From contig JASFVP010000003.1 in the NCBI GenBank assembly GCA_050049775.1, forward strand, positions 1 through 64,000: a DNA stretch of 64,000 nucleotides. Reading direction: 5' to 3'. Below are positions 35,238 through 44,777 of this stretch, in pieces. Position numbers and translations under genes: made by a program. The DNA is from JABDQZ01 sp050049775 (GTDB taxonomy: Bacteria > Pseudomonadota > Gammaproteobacteria > Chromatiales > Chromatiaceae). Below the pieces are notes generated by a model. The model did no database searches and was not told where the DNA came from. It saw nothing but the letters and a program-made list of their open reading frames with translations. Within the stretch, counting starts at the first letter, position 1. The number at the start of each line of letters is the position of its first letter.

Positions 35238-36301
35238 GTGTTGATCTGCGTTTTGATATCCGGCGTGATGCTTTCCGTCTGCAGGTTGACGAGCAATTGC
35301 CACAGCGCGGCATCACGGCGCTGTTTGGCCCATCGGGTTGCGGCAAGACCAGCCTGCTGCGCGCCATCGCCGGTCTCGACAAACATGCGGGCGGATTTTT
35401 GCAGGTGGGAGATTCGGTCTGGCAGGTGGCGGACCGATTTGTGCCGCCGCACCGTCGGCCACTTGGTTATGTGTTTCAGGAACCGAGCCTGTTTGCCCAC
35501 CTGGATGTACGCGGCAATCTCGAATACGGCCGCAAGCGCGTCGCCAGACAGGAACTGAAAATCGGGCTGCAGCAGGCGATCGAGTTGCTCGATATCGGTC
35601 ATCTGTTGCAACGCCGGACCGATGCGCTGTCGGGCGGCGAGCGCCAGCGAGTGGCGATTGCGCGAGCGCTGGCGGTGAGTCCGCAATTGCTGTTGCTCGA
35701 CGAGCCGCTGGTGGCGCTGGATGTCCGACGCAAGCAGGAGATCCTGCCCTATATCGAATCGCTGCATCAGCAGCTGGATATCCCGGTGATTTATGTCAGC
35801 CACGCGCCGGATGAAGTCGCGCGGCTGGCGCATCACATGCTGCTGTTTGATGTCGGCAAGGTTACCGCCGCCGGCCCGGTCGGTGAATTGTTGACACGTC
35901 TGGATCTGCCGTTGGCGCACGGTGATGAGGCCGAAGCGCTGATTGAAGCGCAGGTCGCCGGTCATGATGATGAGTATCACCTGACCTACCTGGATTTCAG
36001 CGGCGGTCGTTTCACCGTGGTGCGTAAGGATTTACCGGCCGGGCAAAAAGTCCGCTTACGGGTGCTGGCGCGCGACGTCAGCCTCACGCTGCAGCCACAG
36101 ACCGGCACCAGCATCCTGAATATTTTTCCCGCCAGCGTCGATAGCATCATGCCGGAAGGCGAGGCGCAGGTCACCGTGCGCCTGCTGGTGGGTGATGCCG
36201 CGTTGCTGGCGCGTATCACCCGCAAGTCGGCAGACGCGCTAGATCTGCAGCCGGGCAAGCAGTTGTACGCACAGGCCAAGAGCGTGGCCTTGCTGGCCTG
36301 A
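35234..36301 (+). CDS. modC: Molybdate ABC transporter ATPase ModC
   Basis: A 355-residue ABC ATPase with Walker A (GPSGCGKTS), signature (LSGGERQRVAIARAL), Walker B (LLLLDEPL) and a C-terminal molybdate-binding TOBE/Mop domain (about 290-353). It powers ModB. The start is GTG 35234, overlapping modB by four bases. The usual LDEPLAALD reads LDEPLVALD, a mild change. Its substrate fits the molybdenum need of NapA. Confidence 0.93.
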   Translation: MSVDLRFDIRRDAFRLQVDEQLPQRGITALFGPSGCGKTSLLRAIAGLDKHAGGFLQVGDSVWQVADRFVPPHRRPLGYVFQEPSLFAHLDVRGNLEYGRKRVARQELKIGLQQAIELLDIGHLLQRRTDALSGGERQRVAIARALAVSPQLLLLDEPLVALDVRRKQEILPYIESLHQQLDIPVIYVSHAPDEVARLAHHMLLFDVGKVTAAGPVGELLTRLDLPLAHGDEAEALIEAQVAGHDDEYHLTYLDFSGGRFTVVRKDLPAGQKVRLRVLARDVSLTLQPQTGTSILNIFPASVDSIMPEGEAQVTVRLLVGDAALLARITRKSADALDLQPGKQLYAQAKSVALLA

Positions 36302-36317
36302 GTTCAATGGATTGTTG

Positions 36318-37733
36318 CTAGTCCTTGCTGTCCAGCACTTCGCAACGCAGGCTGCCCTGATGCAGTAACACGTCGACGGTGTCACTTGGCTTGACCTGTG
36401 GCGCTTGCCGTACGATGTTGCCCTGATCATCACGCACGATGGCGTAACCGCGCGACAGTGTCGCCAGCGGGCTGACACTTTCCAGAGTGCGGCCGGCGCT
36501 GCGCAATTTTTCGTTTGCCAGCAGCAAACGTTGCTCGATGCCATGGCGCAACTGCTTGTGCCACTGCTGCAGTTGGGCGCGTTGCAATTTGATCTGGCGT
36601 TGCGGGCTGGCATTGTGGAGTCGTTGCTGCACGGCGAGAAGATGTTGTGATTGCTGGCGGATACGCTGTTGCGGCGATTGCAGCAACAGGCGCTGGTTGA
36701 TTTGTTGCAGGCGCACGCGGGCCTGGGCCAGCTGTTGTTGCATGGAGCGCATTAACTGCTTGTCAGCCTCATCGAGGCGTTGTTGCCGGGCTTGCAGTTT
36801 CTTTTCCGGTGATTGCAGCAGCAAACGCTTGCGCAGATTGAGCTGCTGTTGCTTGGCATGGCGCAGCTCGGCCAGCATGGCTTTTTGCAAACGTCGGGCG
36901 TACTGCCGCAGGCTGTCGAGCAGCACTTGCTGGTCGGTGGAAGCCAGTTCCGCCGCGGCCGATGGCGTCGGTGCGCGCCGGTCGGCGACAAAGTCGCTGA
37001 TGCTGGTGTCGATCTCGTGGCCGACCGCGGAAATGATCGGCGTCTGCAGGGCGAAAATGGTGCGCGCCAGGCCTTCATCGTTGAATGTCATGAGGTCTTC
37101 GAGCGAACCGCCGCCACGCGCCAGAATCAGCAGGTCACATTCCTGACGCCGGTCCGCCAGTCGCAGCATGGCGCTGATTTCGGCCGCTGCCGTCTCACCC
37201 TGCACCGGCACCGGGTAGATGATGATGCGCGCGGCCGGGAAACGCCGCTTGAATACGTGCAGGATGTCGGTAATGGCCGCACCGCTGGGCGAGGTGACCA
37301 CGCCGACGGTCAGCGGCATGGCCGGCAGGTCTTTTTTGTGCGCAGCATCGAACAGGCCCTCGGCGGACAGTTTGGCCTTGAGCTGTTCCACCGCCTGGCG
37401 CAAGCGGCCTTCGCCGGCCGGCTCCATGTGCTCGACCACCAGCTGGAAATCACCGCGCGCCTCGTACAGCGTGATACGGGCGCGCAGCAATACCTGCATG
37501 CCGTCGGCCGGCGCAAAGCGCAGCAACTGGCGTTTCATGCGAAACATGGCGCAGCGCGTCTGGGCGTATTCGTCCTTCAGCGAGAAATACAGGTGGCCGG
37601 AGCGCGGCGTCGACAGATTGGAAACCTCGCCCTCGACCCAGACCAGCGGGAAACTCGACTCCAGCACCTGGCGTACCTCGGTGTTGAGGCGCGAAACACT
37701 GTAAACGGTGCGGTTTTGGGGCGACTCGGTCAT
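36318..37733 (-). CDS. xseA: Exodeoxyribonuclease VII large subunit
   Basis: A 471-residue protein with an N-terminal OB fold (residues 10-105), a catalytic domain (GVVTSPSGAAITDI, ARGGGSLEDLMTFND, SAVGHEIDTSISDFVADRRAPTP region) and a long Gln/Arg-rich coiled coil (about 285-420). It degrades single-stranded DNA with XseB, whose gene is not here. It is convergent with modC and divergent from guaB. Confidence 0.95.
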   Translation of the reverse strand: MTESPQNRTVYSVSRLNTEVRQVLESSFPLVWVEGEVSNLSTPRSGHLYFSLKDEYAQTRCAMFRMKRQLLRFAPADGMQVLLRARITLYEARGDFQLVVEHMEPAGEGRLRQAVEQLKAKLSAEGLFDAAHKKDLPAMPLTVGVVTSPSGAAITDILHVFKRRFPAARIIIYPVPVQGETAAAEISAMLRLADRRQECDLLILARGGGSLEDLMTFNDEGLARTIFALQTPIISAVGHEIDTSISDFVADRRAPTPSAAAELASTDQQVLLDSLRQYARRLQKAMLAELRHAKQQQLNLRKRLLLQSPEKKLQARQQRLDEADKQLMRSMQQQLAQARVRLQQINQRLLLQSPQQRIRQQSQHLLAVQQRLHNASPQRQIKLQRAQLQQWHKQLRHGIEQRLLLANEKLRSAGRTLESVSPLATLSRGYAIVRDDQGNIVRQAPQVKPSDTVDVLLHQGSLRCEVLDSKD

Positions 37734-37763
37734 CGGCAGCGTCTGTGGGCGATAGAAAAGCAG

Positions 37764-37792
37764 TTTACCGGATTGAGGGCAAAACCTATAAT
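37764..37792 (+). promoter_or_regulatory. Promoter of guaBA
   Basis: A perfect -10 TATAAT (37787-37792) is 17 bases after TTTACC (37764-37769, four of six matches to the -35 consensus). It lies between divergent xseA and guaB, 95 bases before the guaB start. Confidence 0.72.
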
Positions 37793-37887
37793 AACGCGAA
37801 TTTCGAAAAGCCGTTATCCCGGCAGCAGGCGTGATTTGCCAGCTGCCGGCAACGGCTTTCTCTTATTCATTAGACCGGGATTCAACC

Positions 37888-39360
37888 ATGCTGCGTATTG
37901 CCCAAGAAGCACTGACTTTTGATGATGTTCTGCTCCTGCCCGCCCATTCCCGGGTATTGCCCAAGGATGTCAGTCTCGATACCCAAATCACTCGTGATAT
38001 CCGGCTCAACATCCCGCTGATATCGGCGGCCATGGACACCGTCACCGAGGCCCGGCTGGCGATTGCCATGGCGCTGGAAGGCGGCATTGGCATCATTCAC
38101 AAGAACATGACGCCGGCCGAGCAGGCCGAGCAGGTCAGTCTGGTAAAGCGCTACGAAAGTGGCGTCATCAATAACCCCATCACGGTCACCCCGGAAACCA
38201 CGGTGCGCGAAGTCATGCAGCTGACGCGTGAGAAGAACATCTCCGGCGTGCCGGTGGTGTCCTCCGGCGACGAGCTGGTCGGCATTGTTACCAGCCGCGA
38301 CCTGCGCTTTGAGCTGCAGCAGGACGAACCGGTCAGTACCATCATGACGCCAAAAGAAAAGCTGGTGACCGTACTGGAAGGCGCCAGCCGCGGCGAAGTG
38401 CGTAAAAAGCTGCATCAACACCGCATCGAAAAAGTCCTGGTGGTTGACGACGACTTCAAACTCAAGGGCATGGTAACCGTCAAGGATATCCAGAAGGCCA
38501 AGGATTATCCGAACGCCTGTCGTGACGATCAGGAGCGCCTGCGTGTCGGCGCTGCCGTTGGCGTCGGCGCCGGTACCGATGAACGTGTGGCCGCGCTAGT
38601 GGAAGCCGAAGTGGATGTCATTGTCGTGGATACCGCACACGGTCACTCGCAGGGTGTGCTCGACCGCGTTAAGTGGGTCAAACAGAATTATCCGCAGGTG
38701 CAGGTCATCGGTGGCAACATCGCCACTGCCGAAGCGGCCAGGGCACTGGTGGAGGCGGGTGCCGATGCGGTCAAGGTCGGTATCGGCCCGGGTTCGATCT
38801 GTACCACTCGCGTGGTCGCCGGTGTCGGCGTACCGCAGATCACGGCGGTTGCCAACGTCGCAGAGGCACTGGAAGGCACCGGTGTGCCGCTGATCGCCGA
38901 CGGTGGCCTGCGTTACTCCGGTGATATCGCCAAGGTGCTGGTGGCCGGGGCGCACACGGTCATGGTCGGCGGCCTGTTTGCCGGTACCGACGAGTCACCA
39001 GGTGAGGTCGAGCTGTTCCAGGGGCGTTCCTACAAATCCTACCGTGGCATGGGTTCACTCGGCGCCATGTCCGGCCAGCAGGGTTCTTCCGACCGCTATT
39101 TCCAGGAAGACACCAAGGAATCCGACAAACTGGTGCCGGAAGGCATTGAGGGGCGTGTGCCGTACAAGGGGCCATTGATCAACATCATTCACCAGCTCAT
39201 CGGTGGTGTGCGTTCCAGCATGGGTTATACCGGTTGCGCCAGCATCGATGAAATGCGCAGCAAGCCGGAATTTGTGCGTGTTACCAGCGCCGGTATGCGT
39301 GAATCCCATGTACACGATGTACAGATCACCAAGGAAGCACCAAACTACCGTACTGATTAA
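37888..39360 (+). CDS. guaB: Inosine-5'-monophosphate dehydrogenase
   Basis: A 490-residue NAD-dependent enzyme that converts IMP to XMP, the committed step of GMP synthesis. The beta/alpha barrel has the catalytic cysteine loop GPGSICTTRVVAGVG and the mobile flap arginine region (YRGMGS, EGIEGRVPYKG); two CBS domains lie at about 93-205. The start is ATG 37888. It forms the usual guaBA pair. Confidence 0.97.
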   Translation: MLRIAQEALTFDDVLLLPAHSRVLPKDVSLDTQITRDIRLNIPLISAAMDTVTEARLAIAMALEGGIGIIHKNMTPAEQAEQVSLVKRYESGVINNPITVTPETTVREVMQLTREKNISGVPVVSSGDELVGIVTSRDLRFELQQDEPVSTIMTPKEKLVTVLEGASRGEVRKKLHQHRIEKVLVVDDDFKLKGMVTVKDIQKAKDYPNACRDDQERLRVGAAVGVGAGTDERVAALVEAEVDVIVVDTAHGHSQGVLDRVKWVKQNYPQVQVIGGNIATAEAARALVEAGADAVKVGIGPGSICTTRVVAGVGVPQITAVANVAEALEGTGVPLIADGGLRYSGDIAKVLVAGAHTVMVGGLFAGTDESPGEVELFQGRSYKSYRGMGSLGAMSGQQGSSDRYFQEDTKESDKLVPEGIEGRVPYKGPLINIIHQLIGGVRSSMGYTGCASIDEMRSKPEFVRVTSAGMRESHVHDVQITKEAPNYRTD

Positions 39361-39476
39361 TCTTACCCTGAAGAACACGGTATTCGCGGGCAACTGATCA
39401 TGTGTTCAGTTGCTGTTGCCTCAAACAGGCATGTTCGCTGAATCCGTGATCTTTGTGGTTAACCGGCCATCTGTCT

Positions 39477-41054
39477 ATGACTCAAAACATCCATAACCAT
39501 CGCATTATCATTGTCGATTTCGGTTCGCAGTACACCCAGCTGATTGCCCGGCGTGTGCGCGAGGCCGGTGTCTACTGTGAAATCTGGCCCTACGATCACT
39601 GTGAGGAAGCAATTCGCGAACAGCAGCCCAAAGGCATTATTCTGTCGGGCGGGCCGGAAACTGTGACCGCCGAAGACACACCGCGTGCGCCGCAAATGGT
39701 TTTTGAACTTGGCGTGCCGGTGCTGGGCATCTGTTATGGTATGCAGACCATGGCCGCGCAACTGGGTGGCAAGGTCAGTTCATCGGATCGTCATGAATAC
39801 GGTTATGCCCAGGTACGCGCCCGCGGCCATTCGCGTCTGCTGACCAACATCGAGGACCACACCAGTCCGGAAGGCTACGGTTTGTTGGATGTCTGGATGA
39901 GCCATGGCGACCGTGTCGATGAACTGCCGGAAGGTTTCATCGCCATCTGCACCACCGACAATGCACCGCTGGCCGGTATGGCCAATGAGGAAAAGTCGTT
40001 CTACGGTTTGCAGTTCCATCCCGAAGTGACGCATACCCGTCAGGGCAAACGCATTATCGATCGCTTTGTGCACGATATCTGCGGCTGTGACGCATTATGG
40101 AATCCGGCCGGCATCATTGCTGACAGCATCGCTTCGGTGCGAGAGCAGGTCGGTGATGCGCAGGTAGTGTTGGGACTGTCCGGCGGCGTGGACTCGTCGG
40201 TGGTGGCGGCACTGCTGCATCAGGCCATCGGCGACAGGCTGACCTGTATCTTTGTCGATAACGGCCTGCTGCGACTGCACGAAGGCGATCAGGTCATGGC
40301 GACTTTTGCCGAGCACATGGGTGTGAAAGTGATTCGTGTCGACGCCGAGCAGCGTTTTCTCGATGCGCTCAAGGGCGAGGCCGACCCGGAAAAGAAACGC
40401 AAAATCATCGGCAATCTGTTCATCGACATTTTCGAAGAAGAAGCCGGTAAACTGGAAAACGTCGACTTCCTGGCCCAGGGTACGATTTACCCGGACGTGA
40501 TCGAATCGGCCGGCGCCAAGTCGGGCAAGGCGCATGTCATCAAATCGCATCACAATGTCGGTGGCCTGCCGGACTATATGAAACTCAAGCTGGTCGAACC
40601 GCTGCGTGAATTGTTCAAGGATGAAGTGCGCAAGATCGGTGTCGAGGTCGGCCTGCCATCGGAAATGGTGTATCGCCATCCGTTCCCGGGACCGGGTCTG
40701 GGTGTGCGCATTCTTGGTGAAGTCAAAAAAGAATACGCGGACCTGCTGCGTCTGGCTGATGACATCTTCATCAGCGAGCTGCGCAATCACAACCTGTATG
40801 ACGAAGTCAGCCAGGCATTCACGGTATTTTTACCGGTCAAGTCGGTTGGGGTAGTAGGCGATGCGCGCCAGTACGAATACGTGGTATCGCTGCGCGCGGT
40901 CGAAACCATCGATTTCATGACCGCCCGCTGGGCACACCTGCCGTACGAATTCCTCGAACTGGTGTCGCGCCGTATCATCAACGAAGTCAAAGGCATTTCA
41001 CGCGTCGCCTACGACATCTCCAGCAAGCCGCCGGCTACGATTGAGTGGGAATGA
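39477..41054 (+). CDS. guaA: GMP synthase (glutamine-hydrolysing)
   Basis: A 525-residue enzyme making GMP from XMP, the same length as in E. coli. The class I glutaminase domain has the catalytic Cys in GICYGMQTM and the His/Glu pair in FHPEVTHT; the ATP pyrophosphatase P-loop is LSGGVDSSV. The C-terminal dimer domain ends PPATIEWE, the conserved end. The 3' end of guaA is a known ICE/genomic-island integration site, and ICE remnants begin right after it here. Confidence 0.97.
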   Translation: MTQNIHNHRIIIVDFGSQYTQLIARRVREAGVYCEIWPYDHCEEAIREQQPKGIILSGGPETVTAEDTPRAPQMVFELGVPVLGICYGMQTMAAQLGGKVSSSDRHEYGYAQVRARGHSRLLTNIEDHTSPEGYGLLDVWMSHGDRVDELPEGFIAICTTDNAPLAGMANEEKSFYGLQFHPEVTHTRQGKRIIDRFVHDICGCDALWNPAGIIADSIASVREQVGDAQVVLGLSGGVDSSVVAALLHQAIGDRLTCIFVDNGLLRLHEGDQVMATFAEHMGVKVIRVDAEQRFLDALKGEADPEKKRKIIGNLFIDIFEEEAGKLENVDFLAQGTIYPDVIESAGAKSGKAHVIKSHHNVGGLPDYMKLKLVEPLRELFKDEVRKIGVEVGLPSEMVYRHPFPGPGLGVRILGEVKKEYADLLRLADDIFISELRNHNLYDEVSQAFTVFLPVKSVGVVGDARQYEYVVSLRAVETIDFMTARWAHLPYEFLELVSRRIINEVKGISRVAYDISSKPPATIEWE

Positions 41055-41116
41055 TTCCACGCCTGGTACTGGTAGGCATCTACAGTCATCAAATAACACA
41101 TAACTCGTTGCAATAA

Positions 41117-41389
41117 CCGGGTTACTCTTATTTCTGTCTGACGCCAGCAGAACTGATCAGATTGCCTAATCGACCGACTTTTGTATTTATGGAGGACGAT
41201 CAGCTCTGGAAAATTCGCATGGTGTTGCCGGGAGCAGACTCGGATATGCCTGAGACGATCACCGAGATAGTCAATGAGATGGAACGATCCTACATCACCA
41301 ACGATAATTGGAACCGTGTGCAGGAATTGTGGTGGGGAGATTCGCCAGATGTTAACAAATCTGAGTTAAAACCGGTGGCAGCCCCGTGA
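41117..41389 (+). pseudogene. Probable 3' remnant of ICE coupling protein gene traD
   Basis: An open frame of 91 codons begins just after an in-frame TAA (41114-41116). The segment from LTPAELIRLPNRPTFVF through QLWKIRMVLPGADSDMP to EMERSY looks like the C-terminal end of the conjugative coupling factor TraD of SXT/PFGI-type ICEs, from memory of the family. In such elements TraD directly precedes the PFL_4697 gene, as here, with a four-base GTGA overlap. A small gene starting at TTG 41162 or ATG 41189 is the alternative reading. Confidence 0.5.
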
Positions 41390-42105
41390 CAGATCTTTGT
41401 CACCAGCTAGTTCAGCAAGGCTGCTTGAAGGCCTTATCGGCTGTTGCGAAGACCATCCGGTAGTTGTTGTTTTCGCTGTTGTTCTCGATCATTCTCGAAT
41501 GGGTTGGCATGGCGCAATGTTGGTAAAACAAAAAAGGCGATCACAGCCGCAACATGCTGATCACGGAAATCAGTTATTTCGATAACGATTTTTGTTGCAG
41601 GGTTGTGACCTCTGATTCAGCACGATTCGGTAAACGGTTTACCGATAATTCCTACCACTACCTATTTGAGGTGACGTGATTTGCGGATTTCATCCAATAT
41701 ATCTCACAATCTCTGCGGAAGTATGAGCAAGATGTCAGTGCGACGCGGCAAGAGGTTTGCAAATCCATGGCAGACTACGTGCCGGCCATTCTGCAGGTGC
41801 CCCATGTGTTCTCAGCACACCTTGCTATTTTGCCCCTGGCAATGCCAACCTTCCAATTGTTTAGCTTGGTCGCGCTCGTCGATGGATTGGTGTAATGCGA
41901 TCCGCGCCGATGGGGTGGAGTTCGAGAGAGTTCCTTTGTCTACCACTATGCGAAGAAGGCGGCACCACCCTTGGTTGTCCTGACCTGGGTGATTTATCTC
42001 GCTTTGCCGGTCAGTCTGCATCCGACTTTTGTCATCTTACCGTTTGCAACGCTGTTCGCGCTGACGATGGCTGTTGTGGCGAGCACGTTCAAGAAATATC
42101 TGTAA
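41386..42105 (+). pseudogene. ICE membrane protein, PFL_4697 family (DUF4400), with four in-frame stops
   Basis: Reading from GTG 41386 in one frame to TAA 42103 gives a 239-codon protein interrupted by TAG (41461), TAA (41524), TGA (41677) and TAA (41893), with no frameshift. The family is clear from FSIILEWVGM, HSRNMLITEISYFDNDF, FADFIQYIS, LFSLVALVDGLV, RRWGGVRESSFVYHYAKKA, YLALPVSLHP and VVASTFKKYL. It is an integrating-conjugative-element inner-membrane protein of the mating apparatus, now inactive. Each stop is explained by a single transition from Gln, Arg or Trp codons. Confidence 0.82.
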
Positions 42106-42596
42106 ATTTGCCGGGATTTACATTAGTCTGATTGAAAAACAATACGCTAAAGGAAGCCAGCGTGGAAAATATGTTCGTAATATGGAGTTTAGTCCAGTCG
42201 CGAAGGTCTACTTATCGATCACTTTTCAGATATTCACTGGTGCAATTACACTATAAATCAGTAAGATGGTGGCTTTCACCCCTAAGTGGAAGTTCAGCTT
42301 ATGGAGAACAAGTTGATAATTTATTGACATAGCTGACCTAGCTCTCTAATGGTGGTGATTTTTATCTGTTATCAACCAAAAAAATTCCAATTTATCTAGC
42401 CTGTCGGGGTTAAGGAGAACCTAGTAAATGGATCGTTACTACAGTCACTATTCTTTCGTTATGCTCTTATGTCCATTCTCTTGGGCTTAATGACCGCAAA
42501 ATTTCCATTTTACTATATACGCCTTAAGTAACAAGCAAACGACGAACACTCGGAGAAAAGACTGTCAATATGTAAATAAACCAAGGGAGGTTAGCT
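42106..42596. other. AT-rich gap inside the ICE remnant
   Basis: No convincing gene. The base composition is more AT-rich than the core genome. A TTGACA hexamer (42324-42329) has only weak -10 partners. A good ribosome-binding site (AAGGGAGG, about 42581-42588) precedes the cytochrome-like gene, so the promoter for that gene probably lies here. Confidence 0.5.
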
Positions 42597-44264
42597 ATGA
42601 TTAAGAAATTTTCAGGGATGTTTGTACGCGTTATCAAGTCATTCGCTGTGTCGCTGGCGACCGGTCTATTCATCGGCGCTTCCAGCCTACACGCAGCACA
42701 ATGTAAGTCTGGGCTGAATCAGATCGATTATGCGATGTATTTTCATGCAGAGGTACGAGATAGCGAAGAGTGCGCCATGTCGGTGAAAAATGGACGCATT
42801 GTTATGGGCGACCATCTGACTAATGCTGCGATGACCTGCCCAGATATGTTTTCCTGGAAGTTGTTCGTAGAGGTAGTTCAGGACAAGTGGTGGACAAACT
42901 GGGCGGATGAACAACAAAACTGGCCCGAACAGCCTTATCCACTGTGTTCCGGTAGTCAGGCTCCGTCAAAAGCCAAGTGTTGTAGCCCAGACGCTACTGG
43001 CAATGATAAGGAGCATTGTCCGGTATTCCCGGGTGATAGCATGGCTACATTAAAGGCCACGGATGAAGCCATGCTAAATCCGCCAGCGCGTGCATTGCGT
43101 AACGGCTTTACGTCACTTATCCATAGCTTGGCGCCACGCCTGAACCGCCTACTGGAAAAAAGTGGTGAAACCGGGCCGGAGGCGGAGAGCATTGGCCGTA
43201 TTATCCGCCAAGATAACTCGGAACTGACGGTACGTAACCGACCATTCCATGAGTATCTTTTCCGCAATAACCTGTACAACACAGAAGGAGTTGTCGATGT
43301 ATACAATCGTAATTCCCGTAACATTCCGACGCATGCGCCATATCATCCAACCAGCACCTCTGTAGGTGGCGGCCAGACAGTTGCTGAGTTGAGTGTGATT
43401 GATCTGCCGACCACAGCCATCATGATCAAGTCCAACTGGATTGCTGAGAGTCTGGCGAAAAAACTAGGTATTAAGGAAGACCCGATGTGGCCGTTCATTA
43501 AGAAAATGATGAAGAATGGTGATAAAAAAGAGATCCACTGGCTGGTGGCCTTCCACGTGTCATCCAAGGATATACCCAACTGGGTATGGACGACCTTTGA
43601 GCATGTTTCAATGCCGGGGCGGTGTGACTTTACCGGTTGTAATGATTCCTATGGTTATACCAGCATGGATAAACTGCCTCCTGGCGTAGCGGATAATTAC
43701 GTTGCACCAAAGATGCAGTGTGATGATCTTGCGACTGCCTCATGGGTGTTTAAGCATGACCAGCAGTATACGCCGGAGGCGATACGTGACGATTTGAAGC
43801 AGGTGTTCGCGAGCCTGGGGATCGGATCGCAAAAATCTACCAACCCGAATGAACCGACAATGAAGGATACTGGCTGGCTGAGCTATCGCCTGAAGGGTTC
43901 GCAGGTGGAATTCACCAATTCCATGGGGCGTGATTCCTTCCTGGGTAATTCGATTACCGAGGCGGGCTTTATGGATGGTTCCAGCTGTATTACATGCCAT
44001 GCACGGGCGGGAAGCGATCAGTATGGCATTTTAAAAGTGCCACCACCTGAGGGTAGGGGGGTTTTTCCACTGAGCGTTTTTTCCAATACCCTGAGTGATT
44101 ACGGTTATGGTCGCAGTGATCATGGCATACCAAATCCGGATTGGTATCACGACAGCAATCAGCCTCCCAGCCTGAAGGTGTTACAGACTGATTTTGTCTG
44201 GGGGTTTCTTTTCGCAAGAACAGTTAACTGGATCAAGGACAGCTCTGGAGGCGAAAAAAGGTAA
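42597..44264 (+). CDS. Secreted monoheme cytochrome c-like protein of unknown function
   Basis: A 555-residue exported protein with a signal peptide (ending about residue 34, ASSLHA) and one c-type heme site, CITCH at 464-468, in the context GSSCITCHARAG. The N-terminal two thirds contain several cysteines (for example KCCSPDA, CDFTGC) but no second heme motif. I recognise no named family; similar large proteins with a single late CxxCHA site are known as hypothetical cytochromes. It lies between two ICE backbone genes, with the next gene 66 bases downstream, so it is cargo of the element. An oxidoreductase role is inferred only from the heme site. Confidence 0.7.
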   Translation: MIKKFSGMFVRVIKSFAVSLATGLFIGASSLHAAQCKSGLNQIDYAMYFHAEVRDSEECAMSVKNGRIVMGDHLTNAAMTCPDMFSWKLFVEVVQDKWWTNWADEQQNWPEQPYPLCSGSQAPSKAKCCSPDATGNDKEHCPVFPGDSMATLKATDEAMLNPPARALRNGFTSLIHSLAPRLNRLLEKSGETGPEAESIGRIIRQDNSELTVRNRPFHEYLFRNNLYNTEGVVDVYNRNSRNIPTHAPYHPTSTSVGGGQTVAELSVIDLPTTAIMIKSNWIAESLAKKLGIKEDPMWPFIKKMMKNGDKKEIHWLVAFHVSSKDIPNWVWTTFEHVSMPGRCDFTGCNDSYGYTSMDKLPPGVADNYVAPKMQCDDLATASWVFKHDQQYTPEAIRDDLKQVFASLGIGSQKSTNPNEPTMKDTGWLSYRLKGSQVEFTNSMGRDSFLGNSITEAGFMDGSSCITCHARAGSDQYGILKVPPPEGRGVFPLSVFSNTLSDYGYGRSDHGIPNPDWYHDSNQPPSLKVLQTDFVWGFLFARTVNWIKDSSGGEKR

Positions 44265-44330
44265 CAGAGTACTGACAGTGGGCCAGGGTGTTCCTGGCCC
44301 GTTATATATCTGCTTAAGGGAAGGTTATTT

Positions 44331-44777
44331 ATGAGCCAGACGATGATTACCGGAAAATGGATTTATCGTAGTTATGTGAGCCTGCCACGGATGTTAATTA
44401 TACCGGACAAAGATGATTGCGAGAGTGAAAAACAGTGCTGCAGTGAGCTGAAATCACTACTGTTCGGGCAAGCGGTACTGGAATTGAACGAGACGGCACC
44501 CAGTGTGATTGTAGGGACGATTGGTGGGACGGGTTGGTCGCTGGATATTTCTGGGTCGGCTACGTACGGCAATCCAAGTCAATTGTTGTTTCGTGGCGAG
44601 GGCGAGATTGGCGGTGAGCCATGGATTTATGATTACCAGGGTTATCTGGTGCCTGCTTGGACAGGAGGTATTGATCAACGCCCAGCGCTAGTCGGTAGTA
44701 TTTTACGGGTTATCAGTCATTCAGATGGACGCTCGCCCGCAGGAGTAGTGGCTTGCTGGATCGCGGTGAAAAAATAG
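44331..44777 (+). CDS. Hypothetical protein paired with the cytochrome-like gene
   Basis: A 148-residue protein without signal peptide or membrane helix. The sequence is rich in beta-type residues (ITGKWIYRSYVSLP, GTIGGTGWSLDISG, LFRGEGEIGGEPWIYDYQGY), suggesting a small beta-barrel or lipocalin-like fold. A CC pair occurs at about 36-37. I do not recognise the family. Short spacing makes co-transcription with the cytochrome-like gene likely. Confidence 0.65.
   Translation: MSQTMITGKWIYRSYVSLPRMLIIPDKDDCESEKQCCSELKSLLFGQAVLELNETAPSVIVGTIGGTGWSLDISGSATYGNPSQLLFRGEGEIGGEPWIYDYQGYLVPAWTGGIDQRPALVGSILRVISHSDGRSPAGVVACWIAVKK

Noticed and set aside
36813..37922. 369-codon plus-strand open frame
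   Set aside because: It is antisense to xseA, whose protein is unmistakable; the frame has no family features.
41189..41389. A free-standing small gene starting at ATG 41189
   Set aside because: Family-like sequence continues upstream of that ATG to just after an in-frame stop, so a truncated traD end is the better reading; not fully excluded.
41386..42105. A frameshift explanation for the broken PFL_4697 gene
   Set aside because: All fragments, from the GTG to the end, lie in one frame; only stop codons interrupt it, so no indel is needed.
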